From positions 1 to 64,000 of the forward strand of contig JAGPVL010000009.1 of the NCBI GenBank assembly GCA_018067045.1: 64,000 bases of DNA, in the 5' to 3' direction. How positions within the stretch are numbered: position 1 is the stretch's first letter; each line of letters starts with the position of its first letter. This DNA comes from Gammaproteobacteria bacterium (GTDB taxonomy: Bacteria; Pseudomonadota; Gammaproteobacteria; Pseudomonadales; Alcanivoracaceae). Below, piece by piece: positions 8,960 to 17,858 of the stretch. A program made the translations under genes and the position numbers. The notes under the pieces were generated by a model. The model was given only the letters and a program-made list of their open reading frames with translations, searched no databases and had not been told where the DNA came from.

Positions 8960-10023
8960 GCGACGCGGCATTGTTGGACACAGCTAAAGCAGTACGCGAT
9001 GGCGAGTCCTTTGATGTCGCGCGCACAGATACTTGGCTTAAAGAACAAGTGAGTGGATTAATCGGTGCGCCGCAAGTCACCCAGTTTTCCGGCGGCGCAT
9101 CGAACCTCACCTACCTGCTAAAATATCAGAATCGTGAGCTGATTCTTCGCCGCCCACCGTTTGGTCATGTGCCGAAAGGCGCCCACGACATGGCTCGTGA
9201 ATTTCATATTCAGCAAGCGCTAAAGCCTGTCTATCCGGCCGTTCCTGACATGGTTGCCTTATGTCAGGACAGCGCGGTAATGGACAGTGACTTTTATGTC
9301 ATGGATCGCATTGTCGGCATCATTCCCCGCGCCAACTTACCGCGCGGCTTGCTGCTCAACGAATCACAAACTCGCGAACTATGTCTTGGCGTTATCGATA
9401 AGTTGATCGACTTACATCAGGTCGACCATCATTCTGCTGGACTAGCACAGCTCGGCAAAGGCGATGGCTACGTCGAACGTCAGATCGGCGGATGGTCCGG
9501 ACGTTACGGAAAATCAAAAACATGGAATGTGCCAGGCTGGTCTTATGTTATGGACTGGCTAAAAGCCAACATGCCGAACGATATTGCCAACGTCATTATT
9601 CACAATGATTTTCGCTTCGATAATGTCGTGCTCGATGCCGACAACCCGATGAATATTATCGGCGTGCTCGACTGGGAAATGGCCACACTCGGCGACCCGC
9701 TCATGGATCTCGGTAATACGCTCGCTTACTGGGTCGAGTCCGATGACGACAAAATATTGCAATCACTGCGACGCCAACCGACACACCTCCCTGGCATGCT
9801 CACCCGCCAGCAGGTCGTCGAGTACTACTGCGATAGAACCGGCTTCAAAACAGACAACTGGGCGTTTTATGAGGTTTACGGTTTATTCCGATTGGCCGTT
9901 ATTATTCAGCAAATTTATTATCGCTATCATAACAAGCAAACACGTAACCCAGCGTTCAAACACTTTTGGCTAGCCAACCATTACCTTCATTGGCGTTGCA
10001 AGCGGGTTATGAAGAACAAGTAG
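8956..10023 (+). CDS. APH-family phosphotransferase (LvaA/ACAD10-like kinase)
   Basis: A 355-residue protein kinase-fold enzyme of the aminoglycoside phosphotransferase family. It shows the SGGASNLTYLL nucleotide loop near residue 46, the catalytic loop HNDFRFDNVVLD near residue 216 (Asp and Asn) and the metal-binding DWEMATLGDPLMDLG. In this subfamily the substrate is a 4-hydroxyacyl-CoA, not an antibiotic: characterised relatives are LvaA of levulinate catabolism and the APH domain of ACAD10/11, which phosphorylate the gamma hydroxyl before elimination. Coupling to the SDR and the ACAD gene supports that reading. It is unlikely to confer drug resistance. Confidence 0.88.
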   Translation: MSDAALLDTAKAVRDGESFDVARTDTWLKEQVSGLIGAPQVTQFSGGASNLTYLLKYQNRELILRRPPFGHVPKGAHDMAREFHIQQALKPVYPAVPDMVALCQDSAVMDSDFYVMDRIVGIIPRANLPRGLLLNESQTRELCLGVIDKLIDLHQVDHHSAGLAQLGKGDGYVERQIGGWSGRYGKSKTWNVPGWSYVMDWLKANMPNDIANVIIHNDFRFDNVVLDADNPMNIIGVLDWEMATLGDPLMDLGNTLAYWVESDDDKILQSLRRQPTHLPGMLTRQQVVEYYCDRTGFKTDNWAFYEVYGLFRLAVIIQQIYYRYHNKQTRNPAFKHFWLANHYLHWRCKRVMKNK

Positions 10024-10077
10024 CATGGCTGCGCCAACAGGCATAAGCCGAACAACACCTTCACTATTGGATAAACA

Positions 10078-10839
10078 ATGGCAGCGATTTATTTGATCCG
10101 CCATGGTCAAGCGTCCTGGGGAAAACGAGACTACGACGCGCTCTCCGACCAAGGCATTGAGCAGGCAAAGATTCTCGGCGAGGCTCTCGCGCAACGTATC
10201 GGCACCGCCGACGCTGTTTTTTGTGGCGGCATGAAAAGACACCGACAAACCGCGCAATATGCTTTAACAACGATGCTCGGTAAAAAAATTGCCGAGCAAT
10301 CAGGTGGCGACAATGAACACTGGCGCGAAGACTGCCGCTGGGACGAGTACGATCATCAAGAGCTCATCGTTCGACACAAACCTCTGTATAAAAGCCATGT
10401 CGTGATGCTCGCGGATCTTGCCCGCACATTACGGCCACGAGAGGCGTTCCAAGAGATGTTCGAACATGCACTGAATCGCTGGGTAAACCAAGATCATGAA
10501 TACAAAGAGAGTTGGAGCGAATTTACCCGTCGCGTCAATGATGGTCTCGCCGATTTGGCCGCCGCAAGTCATACAGAGAAAAGCAGCACCGAAAAAACGT
10601 TACCTCCGAATGACTATAGAACCCATAACACCTTGGTGTTTACGTCAGGCGGCGCCATTAGTGCCGTCGTTAAAAGCCTGTGGAATATGCCAGACACTGA
10701 GTGGATGCGCCTTAATCGTGTCATTGCGAACGCCAGCATTACCAAGATTGTTGTCGGCAAACGCGGGCTGTCATTGAGTACTTTTAATGAGCACGCGCAT
10801 TTTGAAGGTGAGCAACGCAGTATGCTGAGCTACCGCTAG
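10078..10839 (+). CDS. Histidine phosphatase family protein
   Basis: A 253-residue protein of the phosphoglycerate-mutase-like superfamily. The catalytic RHG is at residues 8-10 (YLIRHGQASWG), with the second arginine-containing segment GMKRHRQTAQYAL near residue 50 and the late histidine region TSGGAISAVVKSLW near residue 190. It lies 54 bases after the kinase gene on the same strand, so a phosphatase partners a kinase in one operon. It may hydrolyse a phospho-acyl intermediate or a by-product; this is inferred, and a general sugar phosphatase cannot be excluded. Confidence 0.85.
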   Translation: MAAIYLIRHGQASWGKRDYDALSDQGIEQAKILGEALAQRIGTADAVFCGGMKRHRQTAQYALTTMLGKKIAEQSGGDNEHWREDCRWDEYDHQELIVRHKPLYKSHVVMLADLARTLRPREAFQEMFEHALNRWVNQDHEYKESWSEFTRRVNDGLADLAAASHTEKSSTEKTLPPNDYRTHNTLVFTSGGAISAVVKSLWNMPDTEWMRLNRVIANASITKIVVGKRGLSLSTFNEHAHFEGEQRSMLSYR

Positions 10840-10936
10840 CACTCGGCAAACTCGGTGAAACTGCAACAAAGATAAGAAGTCGGCACGCAGGTATTTTGAA
10901 TGCCGCAATACACGTCAATCTTTTAGGGAGAACATC

Positions 10937-11683
10937 ATGCGCAAGACGATACTCATTACTGGTGCCAGCTCAGGGCTAGGTCGCGGCATGGCACGCGTGT
11001 TCGCTGGCAAAGGTCATAATCTGGCGCTGTGCGCACGACGTACGGACCGGCTAGAAGAGCTCAAAGCCGAACTCGAAGCTGCTCACCCTAGTATTCGTAT
11101 CTCTATCCAAGCGCTCGATGTTTTAAATTACGATCAGGTCTTCTCCGTTTTTAAAGCCTTCCAACAAGATTTCGGCACAATTGATCGCATTATTATCAAC
11201 GCCGGCATGGGCAAGGGGCAGCCGATCGGTACCGGCTATTTTTATGCCAATCAACAAACCGCCGAAACCAACTTCGTTGCTGCGTTAGCGCAATGCGAAG
11301 CAGCCATGGAAATCTTCCGCGCTCAGAATGACGGCCATCTCGTCATGATCTCATCGATGAGCGCCATGCGCGGCATGCCCAAAAACCTGACCACCTACGC
11401 CGCCACTAAAGCGGGCGTTGCCGCGCTGGCCGAAGGCATACGCGCAGAAATGATCGGTAAGCCGATCAAGATCAGCACCATTTATCCAGGCTACATTCGC
11501 TCAGAAATTAATGAAAAGGTGAAAAACACGCCCTTCATGATTGATACCGAGACCGGCTGCCACTTACTCGCCGCAGCAATCGACAAGGAACCCAATAATG
11601 CCAGCGTGCCGGCGTGGCCTTGGCGGCCACTGGGCTTCCTGATGCGCCACCTGCCCTTGAACGTCGTCGCAAAAATGGGCTAG
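10937..11683 (+). CDS. Short-chain dehydrogenase/reductase
   Basis: A 248-residue classical SDR with ITGASSGLGRG at residues 6-16, the ARRTDR segment that suggests NADP preference, NAGMG near residue 90, and TTYAATKAGVAAL near residue 150 carrying Tyr-x3-Lys. GGGAGA lies upstream of the ATG at a good distance. The C-terminal WRPLGFLMRHLPLNVVAKMG tail is typical of the SDR group found beside acyl-CoA operons in marine gammaproteobacteria. It is only distantly related to the SDR at 8147, so it is not a recent duplicate. Confidence 0.88.
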   Translation: MRKTILITGASSGLGRGMARVFAGKGHNLALCARRTDRLEELKAELEAAHPSIRISIQALDVLNYDQVFSVFKAFQQDFGTIDRIIINAGMGKGQPIGTGYFYANQQTAETNFVAALAQCEAAMEIFRAQNDGHLVMISSMSAMRGMPKNLTTYAATKAGVAALAEGIRAEMIGKPIKISTIYPGYIRSEINEKVKNTPFMIDTETGCHLLAAAIDKEPNNASVPAWPWRPLGFLMRHLPLNVVAKMG

Positions 11684-11746
11684 AGGCCTATCCAGCGGGA
11701 CGCGCGGGCGCTAACCTGCCCGTCCCGTGGATGGACTCACAATATT

Positions 11747-12535
11747 ATGACGATTACGGCCCAATCATTCGTTTCGTGCCGGTCTCAACGTAGGCCTCAG
11801 GCGCAGTCTCTGCCGGCCTCTTTATGGCGACGTACCGCCAAACGACTAGCAGTAGTCCTGCTTGCCCTCAGCGCATCCTCTATTGCGACCGCATCGGATG
11901 ACTGGGAAATCACTCGTGACGGCGAGTTCCGTAACGAGGTCAGCACGTGGTCCCGCACTATTCCAAACCAACAAATCAAAGCGTTCCGTGGTCGCGTGGA
12001 TGTTCCCCATACGTTGCTCGAAGTATTGTCCGTTCTCGCCGACATTGAGCGTTATTCGAAATGGGTTTTTCAGTGCGATCGTGCCGCTCACCTCAGCAAC
12101 CTCGGCGAGGATATCGTCTATCTCCATATTCGCGGCATCTGGCCTGTCGACGATCGTGATGTTGTCACCCGCTCACGTATCATCCAAGACCCAGACACTC
12201 TCACCGTGACAGTGCATTCATGGGCCGACGACAGCACCACGCATCCACTGCCGAAAAAAACCGTGCGCATGCCTGAACTCGAAAATCTTTTTATTCTAGA
12301 ACCGCTAAGCGACGGCTGGACGCGCGTTACATTTCAAACGTTCGTTGATCCCGGTGGGTCGATACCCAAATGGCTTGCTAATTTCGTTGCTACCCGCGCA
12401 CCATTAGATACATTACGAGATCTGACTGACCGACTTAAACGGCCGCAATATAAGATCACTGATCTGGAACAATTGCCGTTTGTGCTACCCGGCATGGATA
12501 CGATGACTTTTCCAAAACAAAAACCTCGGGGTTAA
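11747..12535 (+). CDS. START-domain lipid-binding protein
   Basis: A 262-residue protein. Residues about 32-50 form a hydrophobic signal or anchor (LAVVLLALSASSIATA), preceded by a long arginine-rich N-terminus. Residues about 60-235 fit a START/Bet v1-like lipid-binding fold: a WSRTIPNQQIKAFRGRVDVP strand, the DIERYSKWVFQC segment and the IWPVDDRDVVTRSRI segment, as in bacterial StAR-related proteins. It would be periplasmic and bind a hydrophobic ligand such as a sterol, lipid or acyl chain. It closes the acyl-CoA operon, 63 bases after the SDR, and the convergent terminator at 12641-12672 follows. Confidence 0.8.
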   Translation: MTITAQSFVSCRSQRRPQAQSLPASLWRRTAKRLAVVLLALSASSIATASDDWEITRDGEFRNEVSTWSRTIPNQQIKAFRGRVDVPHTLLEVLSVLADIERYSKWVFQCDRAAHLSNLGEDIVYLHIRGIWPVDDRDVVTRSRIIQDPDTLTVTVHSWADDSTTHPLPKKTVRMPELENLFILEPLSDGWTRVTFQTFVDPGGSIPKWLANFVATRAPLDTLRDLTDRLKRPQYKITDLEQLPFVLPGMDTMTFPKQKPRG

Positions 12536-12640
12536 CCGTAAAGCGCCGCATAATATTTCGGCGCTGGTAAGCGCCTAGCTGCGGGGAAATATTTTGGATG
12601 TCGATTAAGTAAATACCTTCCCAACAAAAAAAGCAGAAAC

Positions 12641-12672
12641 AAAAAGGGGCGCCAACGGCGCCCCTTTTTTTC
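12641..12672. terminator. Bidirectional intrinsic terminator
   Basis: GGGGCGCC-AAC-GGCGCCCC forms an 8-bp GC stem at 12646-12664, preceded by five A and followed by eight T. It can end transcription of the START gene on the plus strand and of amtB on the minus strand. Confidence 0.9.
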
Positions 12673-12692
12673 ACCAAAATCTATCTGATAAA

Positions 12693-13964
12693 TTACTTAC
12701 CAGTAAATTCCGGATACGCTTCCTGACCACACTCAGTCAGATCAACGCCTTCATACTCTTCTTCTTCAGTGACACGCAGACCCGCAATCACTTTGATCAA
12801 GCCCCAGACGACCAAGCTCGCGCCAAACACCCAAACAAAGATAGTGCCCGCACCGATCAACTGGCCAAGGTAAGTTGCACCGCTTTCTTTTTCACCCGCG
12901 TCATTGAACACTGCATAGTTAGTCACTGGCACCAGCATCAGACCAAGGAAACCAACCACACCGTGAACCGAAATGGCGCCGACAGGATCATCAATTTTGA
13001 GCTTATCGAGCGTCAAGATTGAGAACACAACCAAAGCACCACCCATCGCACCGAACAATGTTGCCACGAGCGGTGTAGGTGTAGATGGCTCAGCGGTGAT
13101 TGCAACCAGACCAGCCAATGCGCCGTTCAACAACATGGTCAAATCCGCTTTGCCGAACAGTACGCGGCCAACCAACAGCGCGGCAATCGCACCGCCAGCC
13201 GCTGCAGCATTGGTATTCATAAACACAATCGCTACCGCGTTTGAGCTTTCTACTGAAGCAGTTGCCAACACAGAGCCGCCGTTAAAGCCGAACCAACCCA
13301 TCCACAAAATAAACGTACCGAGGGTCGCTAACGGCAGGTTTGCACCTGGAATGGCGTTGATTTCGCCATTTTTGCCGTACTTGCCTTTACGTGCGCCAAG
13401 CAACAGTACGCCAGCCAATGCCGCCGATGCGCCCGCCATGTGGACAATACCGGAACCAGCAAAGTCACTAAAGCCAAGCTCACCCAAGTTGTACATGCCA
13501 AACACGTCGGCACCGCCCCACGTCCAAGAACCTTCGAGTGGATAGATGACAGCAGTCATTACCACAGCAAACGCTAGGAATGCCCACAGCTTCATACGCT
13601 CAGCCACCGCGCCAGAAACAATTGACATCGCGGTTGCCACAAACACCACTTGGAAGAAGAAGTCAGCGGAAGGCGCATAGGTTGCCGCTTCTTCTGCGCC
13701 GGCAACGCCGTCACCCATAATCCCGCTGAGGAAAAATTCCAGGCCGTCGCCATACATGATTGAGTAGCCGCAAATCATGTACATGGTGCAAGCGATTGCA
13801 TACAACGCGACGTTTTTCGTGAGAATCTCAGTCGTGTTTTTAGCACGAACCAAGCCGGCCTCAAGCATGGCAAAACCAGCTGCCATCCACATTACCAGCG
13901 CGCCGCACACCAAGAAGTAAAAGGTGTCGAGCGCGTACTGCAATTCAAAAATACTATTTTCCAT
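12693..13964 (-). CDS. amtB: Ammonium transporter
   Basis: A 423-residue Amt/MEP/Rh channel with about eleven hydrophobic segments. Recognisable parts are AGFAMLEAGLVRAKN near residue 30, AGSGIVHMAGASAALAGVLLLGARKGKYG with the first pore histidine, and HGVVGFLGLM with the second. The cytoplasmic C-terminal tail, which PII proteins dock against, ends EEEEYEGVDLTECGQEAYPE. GGGAGG is 9 bases before the ATG. It follows glnK (54 bases) in the conserved glnK-amtB order and should be induced on nitrogen limitation from the sigma-54 type site upstream of glnK. Confidence 0.96.
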   Translation of the reverse strand: MENSIFELQYALDTFYFLVCGALVMWMAAGFAMLEAGLVRAKNTTEILTKNVALYAIACTMYMICGYSIMYGDGLEFFLSGIMGDGVAGAEEAATYAPSADFFFQVVFVATAMSIVSGAVAERMKLWAFLAFAVVMTAVIYPLEGSWTWGGADVFGMYNLGELGFSDFAGSGIVHMAGASAALAGVLLLGARKGKYGKNGEINAIPGANLPLATLGTFILWMGWFGFNGGSVLATASVESSNAVAIVFMNTNAAAAGGAIAALLVGRVLFGKADLTMLLNGALAGLVAITAEPSTPTPLVATLFGAMGGALVVFSILTLDKLKIDDPVGAISVHGVVGFLGLMLVPVTNYAVFNDAGEKESGATYLGQLIGAGTIFVWVFGASLVVWGLIKVIAGLRVTEEEEYEGVDLTECGQEAYPEFTGK

Positions 13965-14018
13965 GGTGAATTCCTCCCATAGGAATCATAAAAACTAAAT
14001 GCCCAGAATAGATGACGG

Positions 14019-14366
<348 letters not shown>

Positions 14367-14451
14367 CTAATATGGCTTGCGCCCAGCTCTAAATGGCTTG
14401 CGCCTTACCTGTCCGTTTATGCAGAGGAATACCCTCTGGTGGTTGGTATAT

Positions 14452-14468
14452 CGCAAGCTCTATGCCAA
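14452..14468 (-). promoter_or_regulatory. Sigma-54 type promoter for glnK-amtB
   Basis: Read on the minus strand the sequence is TTGGCATAGAGCTTGCG, which keeps the GG-N10-GC spacing of the -24/-12 consensus TGGCAC-N5-TTGC with one change. Transcription would start near 14440, leaving a leader of about 80 bases. NtrC-dependent sigma-54 control of glnK-amtB is established in other gammaproteobacteria, so context supports the call. Confidence 0.75.
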
Positions 14469-14690
14469 CCTGACATCGCCTTTCTAAATCAAACACTTAT
14501 CCGTTCATTAAATTAAAAATGGGCAACATCGCAGAAAAGCTGTGCACAACAAACGGGCACGCACATTTTCAGTGCGTCATCCTGATGCACTGAAAATAGC
14601 CGCCAGCTGATCACGCAAAGATTGCCGCGCAGGCAGGGAGTTAGCCGAAACACCGTGCTAGACTTGCGCCACGTAATAGGAATGCCAGAC

Positions 14691-14942
14691 ATGAATGACC
14701 AACCCTTTATTGATCGCATCATGGCGGAGCTTAGCCAACGCCTACCGGCTGGCCTTGGCCAGCTCAAAGGTGAAGTGGAAGCCAATGCCCGCGCAGTGCT
14801 GCGCGAGGCGGTATCGCGACTCGACCTGATCAATCGCGAAGAATTTGATATTCAGCAACAGGTACTGCTGCGCACCCGCGAGAAGCTGGAAGCACTAGAG
14901 AAAGACGTCAAAGAACTGGAGCGCCAACTGGCCGACCAGTGA
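14691..14942 (+). CDS. ubiK: UbiK accessory factor (BMFP family)
   Basis: An 83-residue small helical protein. It matches the membrane-fusogenic BMFP/UbiK family: an N-terminal helix (MNDQPFIDRIMAELSQRLP), a VLREAVSRLDLINREEFDIQ-like middle and a C-terminal coiled coil (LRTREKLEALEKDVKELERQ). In E. coli it binds UbiJ and helps ubiquinone synthesis under oxygen. I chose the ATG at 14691 because the family starts there; an in-frame start at 14622 would add residues that do not resemble the family. Its stop overlaps the ATG of the ankyrin gene (TGATG). Confidence 0.88.
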   Translation: MNDQPFIDRIMAELSQRLPAGLGQLKGEVEANARAVLREAVSRLDLINREEFDIQQQVLLRTREKLEALEKDVKELERQLADQ

Positions 14943-16906
14943 TGCGATTTGCTCCTCCCTTTACGCTTATTCGCGCACCTTTTTTGGCGTCCCTGCTGGC
15001 ACTTAGCTGGCCCGGCACGGGCGTGGCTGCTGAATCTCTCTTTTCCGCCGTTTGCCAAAGCACCGACGCCATTCGCGCCGCGCTCGAAAGTGGTGCGCCC
15101 GTCGACAGCCGTAATGCTCAAGGCGAAACACCCTTGCACGCTCTCTATCGCTGCGGCATCGCCGCCGACGATCCGGCCTTTCACGAAGCCACTCGCGAGC
15201 TTATCGATGCCGGCGTCGATCTCAGCGCCACCGATACTCAAGGCCGCAGCGCCGTACACGCCGCACTGGAATCCAGCGCCGGCCACAAGAGTGCCGTAAA
15301 CCTCTACATCGATGGCGCGCGCCTGATGCTCGCGCGCAGCGCCGACCCAGCATTAGCAGACAACCAAGGCATCACCCCATTGCACCTAGCTGCTGCCGAA
15401 CCTGCTGCGCAGGTCAGCCAGCTACTGCTAGACCTTGGCGTAGACAGCCAGGTTACCGATGCCCAAGGCTATCTGCCGCTGTGGTACGCCCTTACCGGCG
15501 ACAATAATCTTGATACTTTTGCTCTGCTGCTCAATCAACTGAGCGACGCAGACGTCGCGCAAACCGGAGCCGAGCTAGGCGCCCTCGCCGCCCAGCGACA
15601 GCACTACAGCAAAGTCGATCTGCTTATTCAGCGCATACCAACACTGCAACTGCCCAACGACGCACTCACTCAAACCTTAGCTGTCGCGCTTTGGCAGGGC
15701 GCTCCCGTTCCATTGCTTGAGCGCCTTGTTGGCGCCGGTGCAAAGGCAGACTCGCTGCAACAAAGCCAACCCCGCGACCTTGCCTGGCGCCTCGCATCGC
15801 TTGACCGAGCAGCAGAGCTGCAGTGGCTGCTTGAGCACGGCTGGCAGATTAACGCCCTACCTTCTAGCGGCTACCCCAGCCTTTATTTTGCTGACGCGCC
15901 AACCACCGCGCGACTACTGGTCGCCGGTGCAAACCCCAGTCCAACTGAACCGCTCTACTATAGCGGCACATTGTTAACCCCAACCGACTCTGCGCCACCG
16001 GAATACGGCAACATCAGAGATTGGAAGAGTCGCAGGCGTAGTGAGCATTTACTTAATGCCGGCTACTCCCCCTCAAAAGATGGACTCGGGCGCACGGATT
16101 TGGCCCTCGCCATTGGCGCAGACGATCTTTGGCTGGTTCAGCAACTACTAATGCGTACACCGATCAGCGCTAGTGCCGCCATTACGGATAAGAATGCCGA
16201 CAGCCCCGCCAAACTCATTGCGCTGGCGCTGCAGCAAGGCCGCTTGCCACTACTGCAAACGATATTGCGCGCCATCACCCCAAGCACCGTCCGCACCACC
16301 TTTGCTGCACATCCTGAGATCATCACAACTTACACTCTCACTGATGCACCGGACCCTGTGCTCTTCGAAACGCTACTCATCGCTGGCGCGGACGCCAATA
16401 GCCTCGACGGCACTGGCTCGCCAGTACTGCATCTGGCCGCACGCCAGCAACGCTGGTCAATCGTCGAACTCCTGCTCAACCACGGCGCCGACCCACTACA
16501 ACGCAATGCACACGGCTGCACATTACGCTGCTATGAATGGTCAATGCCGGAAGTATTACAAACCCGCCTACACCAACCCGATGCGTTTACCTGGCAGGCA
16601 CCCGAAATAGACCACAAAGCAACGGCGTTCTTTGCCGTCGCCATGGTGCCGACACTGGCACTTTGGTTGTTAACGGTAGCGTGGAGATTGGCGACACGAC
16701 GGCCACTGATCGGGCCGACGTTATGGCTACTGGCGGCGCTTGTTAGCGCCGTACTGGCGGGAGCTGCGCTATTTTATCGCTGCGATCCTTGCGTACTGCA
16801 AACGCCGTCTTTGCAACTGGCGCTCACCGCTCTCATCGCGTCCTGCGGTTACCTGCTATGCGTGATACAGGCTTATCTCCTTCAACAGCGGGCCAAACGC
16901 TCGTGA
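14942..16906 (+). CDS. Secreted or membrane ankyrin-repeat protein
   Basis: A 654-residue protein. An N-terminal signal segment (LIRAPFLASLLALSWPGTGVAA) is followed by ankyrin repeats, clearest at GETPLHALYRCG, GRSAVHAALESS, GITPLHLAAAEPAAQVSQLL and SPVLHLAARQQRWSIVELLL. Three hydrophobic helices close the protein (residues about 560-650: MVPTLALWLLTVAWRLA, LWLLAALVSAVLAGAALFY, LALTALIASCGYLLCV). It is probably inner-membrane anchored with a large periplasmic repeat domain. Its ATG overlaps the ubiK stop, so it is coupled to that gene, although no functional link is known. Partner and role are unknown. Confidence 0.82.
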   Translation: MRFAPPFTLIRAPFLASLLALSWPGTGVAAESLFSAVCQSTDAIRAALESGAPVDSRNAQGETPLHALYRCGIAADDPAFHEATRELIDAGVDLSATDTQGRSAVHAALESSAGHKSAVNLYIDGARLMLARSADPALADNQGITPLHLAAAEPAAQVSQLLLDLGVDSQVTDAQGYLPLWYALTGDNNLDTFALLLNQLSDADVAQTGAELGALAAQRQHYSKVDLLIQRIPTLQLPNDALTQTLAVALWQGAPVPLLERLVGAGAKADSLQQSQPRDLAWRLASLDRAAELQWLLEHGWQINALPSSGYPSLYFADAPTTARLLVAGANPSPTEPLYYSGTLLTPTDSAPPEYGNIRDWKSRRRSEHLLNAGYSPSKDGLGRTDLALAIGADDLWLVQQLLMRTPISASAAITDKNADSPAKLIALALQQGRLPLLQTILRAITPSTVRTTFAAHPEIITTYTLTDAPDPVLFETLLIAGADANSLDGTGSPVLHLAARQQRWSIVELLLNHGADPLQRNAHGCTLRCYEWSMPEVLQTRLHQPDAFTWQAPEIDHKATAFFAVAMVPTLALWLLTVAWRLATRRPLIGPTLWLLAALVSAVLAGAALFYRCDPCVLQTPSLQLALTALIASCGYLLCVIQAYLLQQRAKRS

Positions 16907-16907
16907 T

Positions 16908-17372
16908 TTAATCGTAACTCGCCACTGACACCTGACTGCCGTGTTTCGGCTCAAGGCGCTGTGCACTCCAAATCGGACCGCACATGCGGGCAACATGCTC
17001 TTGACCTGCACTCCAGCCGGCATCTTCTCTTTGCTGAAAACTGGAAACAAACGTCAATGCGTCCGGCGAACAAGACACGGCATTTAGCACATCACGCGTG
17101 AGCCATGCGCGCGGATGTGCTTGCTGCTCTCGCTCATGAATTAATGCCCAGCGCGCTGACAGTTGTTCGGTCTGCACCGCCACCGCCTCAACACCCTGCT
17201 GCACACCATGCAGCCACACTTGGCAAAGATCGCTATCGACATCACTCCGACAAGCAGCCTCAACGCGCGTTTCAATAGCAAGATATTGATTTAGCTGACG
17301 CTGCTCAGCGGAATCAGCATGCAATAAAGAGATGGGTAGAAGACTCACAAGCACAATCGTAATGGCTTTCAT
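16908..17372 (-). CDS. Secreted hypothetical protein, four cysteines
   Basis: A 154-residue protein with a clear signal peptide (MKAITIVLVSLLPISLLHA, cleaved before DS). The mature part is mostly helical and contains four cysteines (AACRSD, DLCQVW, VSCSPD, RMCGPIW) that could form two disulfides in the periplasm. The DLCQVWLHGV and PRAWLTRDVLNAV segments are faintly like Rap1a/Tai immunity-fold proteins, but I would not assign it. It ends one base after the convergent ankyrin gene, so the two genes are tail to tail. Not recognised. Confidence 0.65.
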   Translation of the reverse strand: MKAITIVLVSLLPISLLHADSAEQRQLNQYLAIETRVEAACRSDVDSDLCQVWLHGVQQGVEAVAVQTEQLSARWALIHEREQQAHPRAWLTRDVLNAVSCSPDALTFVSSFQQREDAGWSAGQEHVARMCGPIWSAQRLEPKHGSQVSVASYD

Positions 17373-17790
17373 CGTTCCTGCTCCTTGGCATGTTGCGCCC
17401 TGTCGTCACAAACCTTTCATTACGACATTAATGTTTGTGTACTTAAGGCGCTTCGACGGCGTAATCCTTCGCCGACCAATTTCAAGACAAATAGATTGCA
17501 CTCCCGTACGCCAACGCGGCAATAGCCAATATCCTACAAATCCTGCGCATTTTTACCCACTCTAATATCATCGCCATCGAGACAACGCTAAGCGCCGGAA
17601 AAGTAAGGACGTTCTATGCAGGAACACGAAAATTATCTGACGTAAAAAGACTCCGCCGCCACCTGCGAGCCGACGAGCGGCGCGCCGGACGACACATTAT
17701 TCCTGAGACGCCGCGCAAACATCGATACGCCAGATACTACGCATCTTCCACGTCATCTCGAACACTTCCTTATATACACATAAAAAGACA
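17373..17790. other. Intergenic region, no clear gene
   Basis: About 420 bases between the secreted hypothetical gene, whose promoter should lie here on the minus strand, and the terminator of the next minus-strand gene. No convincing reading frame is present. A 9-codon frame starting ATGCAGGAACACG near 17616 has a weak AAGGACG in front, but there is nothing to show it is real. Confidence 0.4.
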
Positions 17791-17834
17791 GGTGTAAAAA
17801 AATGGGAGGCAAACGCCTCCCCTTTTTTTACACC
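17791..17834. terminator. Long intrinsic terminator
   Basis: A 44-base palindrome: GGTGTAAAAAAA and TTTTTTTACACC flank the GC stem GGGAGGC-AAAC-GCCTCCC. It has a T run on both strands and lies 25 bases after the stop of the minus-strand gene at 17859, so it should end that transcript; it would work in both directions. Confidence 0.9.
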
Positions 17835-17858
17835 AAAAATATAAATTTCTAAGAGACG

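Noticed and set aside
8956-10023. Aminoglycoside resistance gene
   Set aside because: The APH fold is shared, but the operon context is acyl-CoA metabolism and the closest known relatives are LvaA/ACAD10-like kinases.
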